Below, piece after piece: positions 23,412 through 30,628 of a stretch of DNA of 30,628 nucleotides. Source of the DNA: a virus; IMG/VR virus record IMGVR_UViG_3300020083_000047, positions 1 to 30,628 of that record; one strand, given 5' to 3'. A program made the translations under genes and the position numbers. Positions within the stretch are counted from its first letter, which is position 1. Every line of letters begins with the position of its first letter. The notes under the pieces were generated by a model, which was given only the letters and a program-made list of their open reading frames with translations, did not search any database and was not told the origin of the DNA.

Positions 23412-23737
23412 GCGATTTCGCACTGTCAAGGGAGAGCATAGAGGAATTACTGGATTATACGGTATTGATTTCGGAATTTGAGAATGGGGCAGAGCAAAGG
23501 AGGCTTAAAAGGACAAACAAGGTAATTGGGTTCAGGATTAAGACCCCTGTCTTGACAAAAGAGCAGATGCAGGAATACAGGGATTTCTTCATATCAAAAT
23601 ACGGCAGTTACAATTCTTTCACCTTTACAAGCCCTTTTGATGATGTGGAATACAATGTCAGGTATGTGCCTAATAGTTTCAAGATTACTTTTTCAAGCGG
23701 GATATATTTCTGCGAATTTGAATTTAAGGTAGTATAA
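23408..23737 (+). CDS. Minor tail protein (distal tail, gpM / DUF2460-like)
   Basis: 109-aa beta-rich protein. RLKRTNKVIGFRIKTPVLTK and YRDFFISKYGSYNSFTFTSP, followed by EYNVRYVPNSFKITFSSG, match small distal-tail proteins with a 'F.spfdd..y.VR' pattern. It opens the tail-tip block after the tape measure and overlaps genes on both sides by one to four bases. Confidence 0.6.
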   Translation: MSDFALSRESIEELLDYTVLISEFENGAEQRRLKRTNKVIGFRIKTPVLTKEQMQEYRDFFISKYGSYNSFTFTSPFDDVEYNVRYVPNSFKITFSSGIYFCEFEFKVV

Positions 23738-24354
23738 TGATAACCCCAGATAGCGGTAAAAATCTATTCAAGGAATTAAACAAGCAAGTCAATCAGCCTA
23801 TATATCTTTATAAGGTATTTGATTATGACGGGATAGGTGGAGATTTATTGTTCGCTGAATGGGATACTGATATTGTTTTTGATAGTGTAACATATCCTAA
23901 ATTTCCTGTAACCCACGACTCCATAAGCGAAAACAATCAGGGACAGATAGACGCAGTAAAGGTTAGGTTAAGCAATGTGAGCAGGTTGATACAGAGTTAC
24001 CTTGAGGAGTTTGATTTCAGGGCGAAGAAGGTAATGATAAGGCTGGTATTCAAGGACAGATTGGCTTATCCAGACGAAAAACTTGATTTCTATTATTTCA
24101 TTGATACTTATAGCGCAAGTCAGGATGTGGTTGAATTCATATTGCTACCGAAAACAGATATTTTGAGCGTAACATTGCCCACAAGAAATTACTCAAGGAA
24201 TTATTGTGGATGGAAATTTAAGTCAACGGAATGCGGATATGCAGGAGCAATCACTACCTGTAATAAGACAAAACAGAAATGCAAGGAATTGGATAATTTC
24301 CAGAGATTTGGAGGATTTCCAAGTATTCCCAGCAGAAAGATAGCGGTGATATAA
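23737..24354 (+). CDS. Minor tail protein L-like, Cys4 cluster domain
   Basis: 205-aa protein resembling lambda gpL, a tail-tip protein whose C-terminal domain binds an iron-sulphur cluster. Four cysteines are spaced as expected: Cys157 (NYCGWKF), Cys166 (TECGYAG), Cys175 (TTCNKT) and Cys182 (QKCKELDNF), ending QRFGGFPSIP. The N-terminal region (LFAEWDTDIVFDSVTYPKFP; ENNQGQIDAVKVRLSNVS) is a beta domain. Coupled to both neighbours. Cluster binding is inferred from the family. Confidence 0.8.
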   Translation: MITPDSGKNLFKELNKQVNQPIYLYKVFDYDGIGGDLLFAEWDTDIVFDSVTYPKFPVTHDSISENNQGQIDAVKVRLSNVSRLIQSYLEEFDFRAKKVMIRLVFKDRLAYPDEKLDFYYFIDTYSASQDVVEFILLPKTDILSVTLPTRNYSRNYCGWKFKSTECGYAGAITTCNKTKQKCKELDNFQRFGGFPSIPSRKIAVI

Positions 24355-24764
24355 TGGAAATATCAATGATTATGAAATATGTCGGCATCCCCTACAAGCA
24401 TCAGGGAAGGGATATGAATGGGCTTGATTGCTGGGGATTGATTAAATTAGTATACAAAGAGAACCTTGGTATTGAGATTTGGGATATAAATGCCGATTAT
24501 TCAGAGGATTGGTGCTGGGAGGGAAAGGATTATTTCATAGAGAATTATCAAAAGCAATGGGAAAGGGTGAAAAATCCAAGCATATTTGATGTGGTATTGA
24601 TAAATAATGGCAGGGGGACAAGCAATCACGCAGGAGTTATGCTTGGGAACAATATGTTCATCCATTGCGTGAAGGCGGGCGTGGTAATAAGCAAAATAAC
24701 CGATAAGATGTGGAAGGATAAAATAACGGGCATTTTCAGGTTCAAAGCGCCTTTGAAAGAGTAG
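24354..24764 (+). CDS. NlpC/P60 tail-tip peptidase (K-like)
   Basis: 136-aa cysteine peptidase domain: Cys26 in NGLDCWGL, His92 in TSNHAGVMLG and a polar third residue position around His104 (FIHC). It matches the NlpC/P60 part of lambda gpK; the JAB-like domain is not present in this short protein. In the tail tip it would cut or bind peptidoglycan at entry or act in assembly. Follows the L-like gene with a one-base overlap, preceding the J-like gene by one base. Confidence 0.83.
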   Translation: MEISMIMKYVGIPYKHQGRDMNGLDCWGLIKLVYKENLGIEIWDINADYSEDWCWEGKDYFIENYQKQWERVKNPSIFDVVLINNGRGTSNHAGVMLGNNMFIHCVKAGVVISKITDKMWKDKITGIFRFKAPLKE

Positions 24765-24765
24765 A

Positions 24766-27700
24766 ATGATAGAGATAAAATACTATCCGATAAGATTTGA
24801 GAAGAAAGATGCAAAGGTATTCAATTACGAATACAACAGGGATATTTCCCTAAAGGAATACCTTGATAGGACTGGAATTGATTATATGGATTTTGATATA
24901 ATCATAGACGGCAAGCCTTCCGACAATCTCAATCAAAGGCTGGATAATCAATCTGAAATAATCATCACCCCCAAAATAGAGTGGGCGGCTGTGGTTGCTT
25001 GGTGGGCTGGTTTGACCTTGTTCGGTAAAATAATAGCGGTCGTTACCGTAGCATTAACGCTTTATTCTATATTTCAGGCGGTAACAGCCTCGGTGAGAAA
25101 GCCGTCATTCGGCTCATTTAGTTTGGGGGGTATTGATGGCGGGCTTGACCAAGGTTCACCTACCTACGGATGGGAAGGGCAGAGGACTATTCAGGAAGTA
25201 GGAGTGCCTGTAAAAGTGATATACGGGGAGCATAAGGTTGGCGGAAACATAATCAATCAATATGTGTCCACGGATGGGGATAAGCAATACCTGAATATGC
25301 TCATAGGGGTAAGTGAGGGCGAAATTGAAAGTGTAACCGACATAAAACTGAATGACAATTCTATCGCCAATTACACGGGAGTAGAGATAAGCATAAGATA
25401 TGGGACAAATAATCAAGCGATGATTTCAAACTTCGAAGATTTGCATAACCTCTATTCAATAGGAGCAAATCTTACCAAGGATAATCCCTATGTATACACC
25501 ACTATTGATAATGATGTGGAGGCATTTGAGATTTATTTCACACTGCCCGCTGGATTATTCCAAGTCAATAGCAACGGGGCGGTGGCGAGTTGGAGTGTCG
25601 TTTATCTGGTTGAATACAGGGTTAGCGGAGTTGGCGGTTACATAAGTTTGGGCTCTACCACAATCTCTGGATTGACAAGGACAACAATCAGGAGGGTGTT
25701 CAGAAAAGAGGGGCTTTCTCCTGCAAGATATGATATTAGAATAACAAGGACATCTGAAAACAGTTCTTTAGACCCCCAAAGGACAGGTGATTTGACTCTG
25801 GTGAGCATAGATGAAATTAAGACTGATGATTTGATATATCCCAATACCGCCCTGTTAGGCATAAAGGCATTGGCTACAGACCAATTAAGCGGCTCTACCC
25901 CAAATGTAACATATATAGTGAAGGGCAGAAAGGTATCAATGCCAAAGGTAAAGACTTCTCCTACGGGGAGTGATGTAGATTGGGAGGATTACTATTGGGA
26001 TAGTGAGGATGAGGAATTCAAATTATTGGCAGATGATACTTCTTTATATTGGGATGGAACAACCTATGTGGAAAAGTGGGGAGCAAATCCTATATGGTGT
26101 ATGAAGGATTTACTATTGAATCATAGATACGGTCTTGGGGAATACATAGATGAAACGCATATTGATAATGATGAATTGCTGGAAATGGCTAAATACTGCG
26201 AGGAAAAGATAAGCGATGGCAATGGAGGATACGAAAAAAGGTTCAGGCTGGATTTGGTTATAGACTCCTCATCAAAAGCCCCAGATGTGCTGTCGCAGAT
26301 AACAGCCACATTCAGGTCATTCGCATTTTATTCCCAAAATGGTTTCTCTTTCAGGATAGACAAAGCGGATATTCCAGTTCAGACATTCGGGGTAGGGAAT
26401 ATACTGGAGAATAATTTTACCCAAAATTGGAAATCAAAAAATGAAATCTATAATGTCGTGGAAGTGCAATATATGGACAAGGATTTGGATTATCAGGATG
26501 AAACTGTCGCAATAATAGATGAGGTAGCCCTTGCAGATGGCGACCCAATAAGGAAAACCCAGTTAAGATTGTTCGTTACGAGACAATCCTATGCCATAAG
26601 GGAAGGGAGATATGCCCTGTGGCTGGCGAAATACATTGACAGAACAATCCAATTCAATGTTGGGATAGACGGGATTGCCTGCCAAGTCGGGGATATAATC
26701 AATGTAAGCCACGATATTCCTCAATGGGGGTTTTCTGGAAGGGTGAAATCTGGTTGTTCTTCTACTAATATCAAACTTGACAGAATAGTGGAAATAGAAG
26801 AAGGGAAATCCTACAAATTGATGGTAAGGTTCAATAACAATACCATTGAGGAAAGGGTTGTAACCGATGCGGTCGGCAATTATACGGAGGTAAATGTATC
26901 TACGCCATTCAGCCAAGTTCCCCAAGATTACGATGTATATTCATTCGGAGAGACCAATAAGGTGGTCAAGCCTTTCAGGGTTGTGAGCATATCAAGGGAA
27001 GAAAAAGGCGAGGCGAGTATAACCGCCATAGAATACAATGAGAGCGTGTATGATGATACCGATATAGTAATCCCCACGAACAATTATTCGGCATTGAGCA
27101 GGGAGATACCCAATGTGGTGGGGTTAAATCTCACAGAAAGCCTTGTTAAACTTGGGGATGGGACAATAGAGACCACTATTGATGTATGGTTCACTAAACC
27201 CAATATGGCGAGTTATTATGTAGGGCAATATGTGAAAGCGCAAATATATTTGAGCGATGATGATGGGGTGAGTTGGCAATACAGGGGTGAGACATCAGGC
27301 GAGTATTTCAAGATTATAGGCGGGATAGTGGATTTGAAGGAATACAAGGTGGCTGTTGTAAGTATAGGGAACCTTGATAAACAGAATTCAATATCAGATT
27401 CCCCACAACAGACTATAACCGTTGCAGGAAAAACTACGCCCCCAGAGGATGTATCTTCTTTCCTTGTAAATCAAGATAGGGATAGATTGGCTTTCGGATG
27501 GACTCCTGTTTCTGATATTGATATATGGGGATATGAGATAAGGAGAGGCGATAGTTGGCTGGGCGGTGAGGTTGTAACATTCACAGTAGGGAATAATTAT
27601 CTGACAACCGATGTCAGATTAGGGATTGACCAGAGTTATTGGATTAAAGCCATTGATACCTCTCTTAATTACTCCGCCAATGCGACAGAGGCGGTAGTAA

Positions 27701-28395
27701 CAGTCCAGAATGTACCTTACAAAAATATAATCACAGAATATTCCGAACAGACCGCTTGGGCTGGGGATAAGGTAAACACCGAGAAAGAAGGAGATAACCT
27801 TGTATTATCGGAAGGAGAAATATCTGGAACCTATACCACCCCAGAGAGAGACATCGGATTTATAGCGACATTTTCAATGTCTATTGAGGTCATCATTTCT
27901 ATAAATGAAAATCTGCGGTTCAACAGTTCAGCCACAAGAAAATTCAATGATAGTTCAACACTTCGCTGGACAGGTGAAGATATAGCGGGTGATGTGCAAT
28001 TTGAGATACGGACTTCCGAGGACGATATTACTTGGTCGGATTGGGTTACATTTCAGAAAGGCGATTATATCTGCCGATATTTCCAGTTGAGAATGACATT
28101 GAACAGGGAAGATGTGGATATAGATGTTATATGCTCCCAATTTAACTATACCGCTGATTTGCCAGATATAAATGAATTCGGGAGCGATGAGGTGACGGTG
28201 GCGGCAGACGGGAAGGAAATCGTATTTGAGAAAATATTTCATCAAGAGCCGAATGCCCATATAGAAATCAGGACAGGCGATGGGATATACAGCAAATTCA
28301 CGGCAAAAGACACTACTGGTTTCACGGTAAAATTATATGATGCGGCAGGGGTGGCGAAAACAGGCGAATTTGACTGGCACGCCTATGGTGTATAG
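24766..28395 (+). CDS. J-like tail-tip / host-specificity protein with I-like N-terminus, 1209 aa
   Basis: Large central tail-tip protein. The first 70 residues look like a beta-grasp domain (MIEIKYYPIRFEKKDAKVFN ... IIITPKIEW) followed by an apolar segment at about 73-106 (WAAVVAWWAGLTLFGKIIAV), features of lambda gpI, here joined to J. Then come the J-type hub (QEVGVPVKVIYGEHKVGGNI; MLIGVSEGEIESVTDIKLND; VWCMKDLL-like YTR) and an FNIII-type domain at about 890-985 (TPPEDVSSFLVNQDRDRLAF). The C-terminus (KIFHQEPNAHIEIRTGDG ... FDWHAYGV) resembles the H-type tail-fibre end. Receptor contact is likely in that end. ATG 24766 follows a four-base gap. Confidence 0.78.
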   Translation: MIEIKYYPIRFEKKDAKVFNYEYNRDISLKEYLDRTGIDYMDFDIIIDGKPSDNLNQRLDNQSEIIITPKIEWAAVVAWWAGLTLFGKIIAVVTVALTLYSIFQAVTASVRKPSFGSFSLGGIDGGLDQGSPTYGWEGQRTIQEVGVPVKVIYGEHKVGGNIINQYVSTDGDKQYLNMLIGVSEGEIESVTDIKLNDNSIANYTGVEISIRYGTNNQAMISNFEDLHNLYSIGANLTKDNPYVYTTIDNDVEAFEIYFTLPAGLFQVNSNGAVASWSVVYLVEYRVSGVGGYISLGSTTISGLTRTTIRRVFRKEGLSPARYDIRITRTSENSSLDPQRTGDLTLVSIDEIKTDDLIYPNTALLGIKALATDQLSGSTPNVTYIVKGRKVSMPKVKTSPTGSDVDWEDYYWDSEDEEFKLLADDTSLYWDGTTYVEKWGANPIWCMKDLLLNHRYGLGEYIDETHIDNDELLEMAKYCEEKISDGNGGYEKRFRLDLVIDSSSKAPDVLSQITATFRSFAFYSQNGFSFRIDKADIPVQTFGVGNILENNFTQNWKSKNEIYNVVEVQYMDKDLDYQDETVAIIDEVALADGDPIRKTQLRLFVTRQSYAIREGRYALWLAKYIDRTIQFNVGIDGIACQVGDIINVSHDIPQWGFSGRVKSGCSSTNIKLDRIVEIEEGKSYKLMVRFNNNTIEERVVTDAVGNYTEVNVSTPFSQVPQDYDVYSFGETNKVVKPFRVVSISREEKGEASITAIEYNESVYDDTDIVIPTNNYSALSREIPNVVGLNLTESLVKLGDGTIETTIDVWFTKPNMASYYVGQYVKAQIYLSDDDGVSWQYRGETSGEYFKIIGGIVDLKEYKVAVVSIGNLDKQNSISDSPQQTITVAGKTTPPEDVSSFLVNQDRDRLAFGWTPVSDIDIWGYEIRRGDSWLGGEVVTFTVGNNYLTTDVRLGIDQSYWIKAIDTSLNYSANATEAVVTVQNVPYKNIITEYSEQTAWAGDKVNTEKEGDNLVLSEGEISGTYTTPERDIGFIATFSMSIEVIISINENLRFNSSATRKFNDSSTLRWTGEDIAGDVQFEIRTSEDDITWSDWVTFQKGDYICRYFQLRMTLNREDVDIDVICSQFNYTADLPDINEFGSDEVTVAADGKEIVFEKIFHQEPNAHIEIRTGDGIYSKFTAKDTTGFTVKLYDAAGVAKTGEFDWHAYGV

Positions 28396-28404
28396 GAGGG
28401 ATGA

Positions 28405-28623
28405 ATGGCAAAAGAACTGGTATCAAACAAGATTATACTGGAGTTGGTTAATGATGAGTTTGACAGGGGCTTGATTTTGTATAAGATAAAGATAGACGGG
28501 GTATTGGACAATAAACAAAAGAGCCTTTCAATCAACAATATGGGTTTTTCTTTGATAAATCTTGCGGAGATAATATCAATAATCATAGAGAAGACTAAAG
28601 AACAGGAGGGTATCGGTGATTGA
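28405..28623 (+). CDS. Hypothetical protein, 72 aa
   Basis: Unrecognised small protein between the J-like and adhesin genes (KIILELVNDEFDRGLILYKI; GFSLINLAEIISIIIEKT). TAGGAGGGA precedes the ATG. Overlaps the next gene by eight bases. A role as tail-fibre chaperone is possible from position only. Confidence 0.6.
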   Translation: MAKELVSNKIILELVNDEFDRGLILYKIKIDGVLDNKQKSLSINNMGFSLINLAEIISIIIEKTKEQEGIGD

Positions 28624-28942
28624 TTTTATCAGCAAACTATTGTCAAGAGATAACAAAAAGGAAAAGCCCGTATGCGCTCTATGCGGTAAAAAGATTGAGG
28701 ATACCGCTTATATGGCAGTCAGGGGAGCGATTATCATTGATGACAAAATACCCAAACAACCCACTATTTTTACCTGCCCCGAACAGGCATTCAACTATGC
28801 ACAGGGATATTTCTGCCATTCAGTATGCTGGATAAACGAATTGAAAAGAAAGGGAATTCCCCTTTATGATATGGATAAGGTTTATGAGGAATATAACAAG
28901 AAACTAAAGAGAGGTGATAGAGATGGCTTGGGTAAAAACTAA
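28616..28942 (+). CDS. Zinc-knuckle-like protein, 108 aa, GTG start
   Basis: CALC at 20-23 (KPVCALCGKKI), Cys54 (FTCPEQ) and FCHSVC at 66-71 suggest a Cys-rich metal-binding fold. The rest is helical (YDMDKVYEEYNKKLKRGD). GTG 28616 has GGAGGG upstream. Lies among tail-fibre genes. It overlaps the adhesin start by 20 bases. No family recognised. Confidence 0.58.
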   Translation: MIDFISKLLSRDNKKEKPVCALCGKKIEDTAYMAVRGAIIIDDKIPKQPTIFTCPEQAFNYAQGYFCHSVCWINELKRKGIPLYDMDKVYEEYNKKLKRGDRDGLGKN

Positions 28943-30107
28943 TCCTGCTAATGACGAGTTGCTGATAAATTTTCCTGCCCAATGCAGGGCAAATTGGGAT
29001 GCCATTGAATTAGGCACGGATAACGCTTTACAGGTTACAAACGCAAAGGTGGCTGATAGCGCAGGAATTGTGGATACCAAACTCGCTCAAATAGTTACAC
29101 CGAGTAAAGTTTCAGGTGCGGCATTGTGTTTGCTTGGGAGCATACCTGGCGGGGCGGGATTAGTGCCTGTGGCAAACATCCCCAATCTGTCAACCGACAA
29201 ATTGACTTCTGGAACATTGCCAATAGTAAGGGGCGGAACAGGCTCGGGGACACAGAATTTCGTGGATTTGACGGAAGGTCAATCGGTGGGCGGGATAAAG
29301 ACATTTACATCAATCCCAATTTTGCCAGCTTCTGACCCCACTACGGATAATCAGGCGGCAAGGAAAGCGTATGTAGATATAAATAATAAGACAGAAAAAA
29401 CCGTTTTGGTTGATGATGATATATTCGTGATTGAAGATAGCCAAGCAAGTTATGCAAAGAAAAAGGTGAAGAAAAGTAATATAATTGGAGGAACTATCGG
29501 AAATAAACAATTATTCACTTCCTCTGGTATTTTCACTGCTCCTGCTGGAGTAACCAATGTTTTTCTTTCAATGGCAGGTGGTGGCGGGGGAGGAGCAGGA
29601 AGCACTGCTGGTGGAAATGCTGGAGGAGGAGGTGGAGGCGCTGCTTGGATAATAAGAACCGCTTATCCTGTTACACCAAGTGGTAATTATACCGTAACAG
29701 TTGGCGCTGCTGGTTCAGGAGGTGCTAAATTTGGAAATGGCACTGCTGGTGGCAATAGTATTTTTGATTCTTCTCCTACAACTAATGGAGGGGGAGCAGC
29801 TAATGGTGGGACAGGTGGAACAGGAGCTTCAGGGGTTAATGGTTCGCCTACTGGAGGTAGTGGTGCTCCGAGTTATGGGGGTGGAAGGATTGTTACAGCA
29901 GGGATAAATGGGGCAAATGGCAGTAATGGAAGTTGGGGCGGTGCTGGCGCAGGGAATGCTTATGGGAAAGGCGGAAACGGAGCAGTCACTACTACTCCTG
30001 CAACAGCAGGAACTGGTCGTGGTGCAGGTGGTGGTGGAGGTAGTAGCGCCACTGGTGCTGAACCTGGAGCCGCTGGTTCGCAGGGTTTTGTATTGGTAGA
30101 ATGGTAA
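28923..30107 (+). CDS. Glycine-rich tail fibre / adhesin
   Basis: 394-aa candidate receptor-binding protein. The N-terminal 170 residues resemble tail-fibre shafts (LSTDKLTSGTLPIVRGGTGS; EGQSVGGIKTFTSIPILP; NQAARKAYVD). Residues about 215-394 are Gly-rich (AGGGGGGAGSTAGGNAGGGG; GGGRIVTAGINGANGSNGSW), like the polyglycine-sandwich adhesins of some phages, and end QGFVLVEW. ATG 28923 has GAGAGG eight bases upstream; a GTG at 28914 would place it inside the Shine-Dalgarno and was rejected. Codon use shifts to GGT/GGA/GCT/ACT after about 29500, suggesting domain exchange. Confidence 0.72.
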   Translation: MAWVKTNPANDELLINFPAQCRANWDAIELGTDNALQVTNAKVADSAGIVDTKLAQIVTPSKVSGAALCLLGSIPGGAGLVPVANIPNLSTDKLTSGTLPIVRGGTGSGTQNFVDLTEGQSVGGIKTFTSIPILPASDPTTDNQAARKAYVDINNKTEKTVLVDDDIFVIEDSQASYAKKKVKKSNIIGGTIGNKQLFTSSGIFTAPAGVTNVFLSMAGGGGGGAGSTAGGNAGGGGGGAAWIIRTAYPVTPSGNYTVTVGAAGSGGAKFGNGTAGGNSIFDSSPTTNGGGAANGGTGGTGASGVNGSPTGGSGAPSYGGGRIVTAGINGANGSNGSWGGAGAGNAYGKGGNGAVTTTPATAGTGRGAGGGGGSSATGAEPGAAGSQGFVLVEW

Positions 30108-30119
30108 AAGGAGAAAATT

Positions 30120-30317
30120 ATGGCAAATTATTGTGTTATAAATAATAATGATAAAATAGTAGATAATAGAATAGTTTGGGATGGGATTTCTTCTTGGACT
30201 CCGCCTGCTAATCATACAGCAATAAAATCTGATATAGGGCAGATAGGGGATAAATACCAGAATAGCAAATTTTACTATTGGAATGAAGAAACCCAAAAAT
30301 GGATAGAAAGAACTTAA
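30120..30317 (+). CDS. Hypothetical protein, 65 aa, tail-fibre associated
   Basis: Small Asn/Asp-rich protein (MANYCVINNNDKIVDNRIVW; WNEETQKWIERT). AAAAGGAG precedes the ATG, 12 bases after the adhesin. Short proteins with 'Y.v..n..I.v.W.g' are common beside tail fibres, as accessory or assembly factors. The AT-rich composition matches the adhesin C-terminal end. Confidence 0.55.
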   Translation: MANYCVINNNDKIVDNRIVWDGISSWTPPANHTAIKSDIGQIGDKYQNSKFYYWNEETQKWIERT

Positions 30318-30365
30318 CTTGTGGACGAATTCAAGAATGCAATAAATTACTAAAGGATGGCTAAA

Positions 30366-30628
30366 ATGGATAAAGCAAAAGAACAAGATAATTTTCTTGA
30401 AAACATTTCAAAGTTGCCAGAATTTTTTGCTCCAAAATACCATACGCATAAAGAAATTGATATAATTGACCTTGATAGGATGCGCTGGAAAGGGAAATGG
30501 GTAAAAGATACAGATTATAAAGTTAATGATGTAGTATCCTATCAAAATGCTCTTTATATCTGTATGACGGATAATAAGGGGGAGAAACCTACTTCCGATT
30601 TTTGGGAAAAATTGATAAGCATAATATC
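30366..30628 (+). CDS. Tail-fibre-associated protein with carbohydrate-binding-module-like stretch (3' end beyond window)
   Basis: Open frame from ATG 30366 to the edge (87 codons visible). RWKGKWVKDTDYKVNDVVS followed by YQNALYICMTDN and PTSDFWEKL has the W...Y...GD-V-Y...Y pattern of chitin-binding type-3-like carbohydrate-binding modules, common in phage tail spikes. AAAGG lies about nine bases upstream; an in-frame ATG at 30357 is too close to it. The role beyond glycan binding cannot be judged. Confidence 0.6.
   Translation, partial: MDKAKEQDNFLENISKLPEFFAPKYHTHKEIDIIDLDRMRWKGKWVKDTDYKVNDVVSYQNALYICMTDNKGEKPTSDFWEKLISII

Noticed and set aside
29829-30386. 185-codon minus-strand frame with Thr/Ser/Cys repeats
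   Set aside because: It is the complement of the glycine-rich adhesin repeats and has no start signal.
1-30628. tRNA genes, CRISPR arrays, insertion sequences, integrase or repressor genes
   Set aside because: None recognised. Absence of an integrase in the window does not settle whether the phage is temperate.

Overview
The window is a 30.6 kb piece of a tailed double-stranded DNA phage (or prophage) genome with siphovirus architecture: PBSX-type large terminase, portal, scaffold, capsid, head-tail connectors, tail tube, frameshifted tail chaperone, tape measure and a lambda-like L/K/J tail tip. The tail tip plus a hydrolase with a probable lipoprotein signal suggest a Gram-negative (diderm) host, but nothing identifies the host. 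Genes use the standard bacterial code, strong AGGAGG-type ribosome sites, a high share of AGG/AGA arginine and ATA isoleucine codons, and roughly 38-40% G+C by eye.

Left arm (1-5961, minus strand): one leftward operon driven by a near-consensus sigma70-type promoter at 5985-6013. It carries about ten small unknown proteins (four too short for routine ORF calling: 41, 49, 51 and 57 aa), a SleB-like cell-wall hydrolase, and a YqaJ exonuclease / RecT annealase pair. Between yqaJ and recT sits a very AT-rich island with a PD-(D/E)XK-like protein and a GIY-YIG homing endonuclease. RecT runs off the left edge.

Divergent region (5962-6305): 344 bases without a gene, holding the leftward promoter, a candidate rightward promoter, a 76-base stretch with no C, and 12-bp direct repeats close to the terminase genes.

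Right arm (6306-30628, plus strand): the late module. Order: candidate small terminase, large terminase, portal, candidate protease, scaffold, decoration protein, major capsid, then a six-gene glycan cassette (three glycosyltransferase-like proteins, two methyltransferases, one PIG-L deacetylase) at 11844-16929, then connectors, an inserted HNH endonuclease, MuF-type protein, tail genes, a 1209-aa J-like protein, a zinc-knuckle-like protein, a glycine-rich adhesin and the start of a carbohydrate-binding-module-like protein. The glycan cassette is packed tightly between capsid and connector genes, so it is probably expressed with the virion proteins and may glycosylate the particle or remodel a host glycan late in infection.

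The most striking sequence-wide signal is that a by-eye scan found no GATC, GTAC, GGCC or CTAG anywhere in the window, while other four-base palindromes are present. This suggests a history of pressure from several restriction systems.
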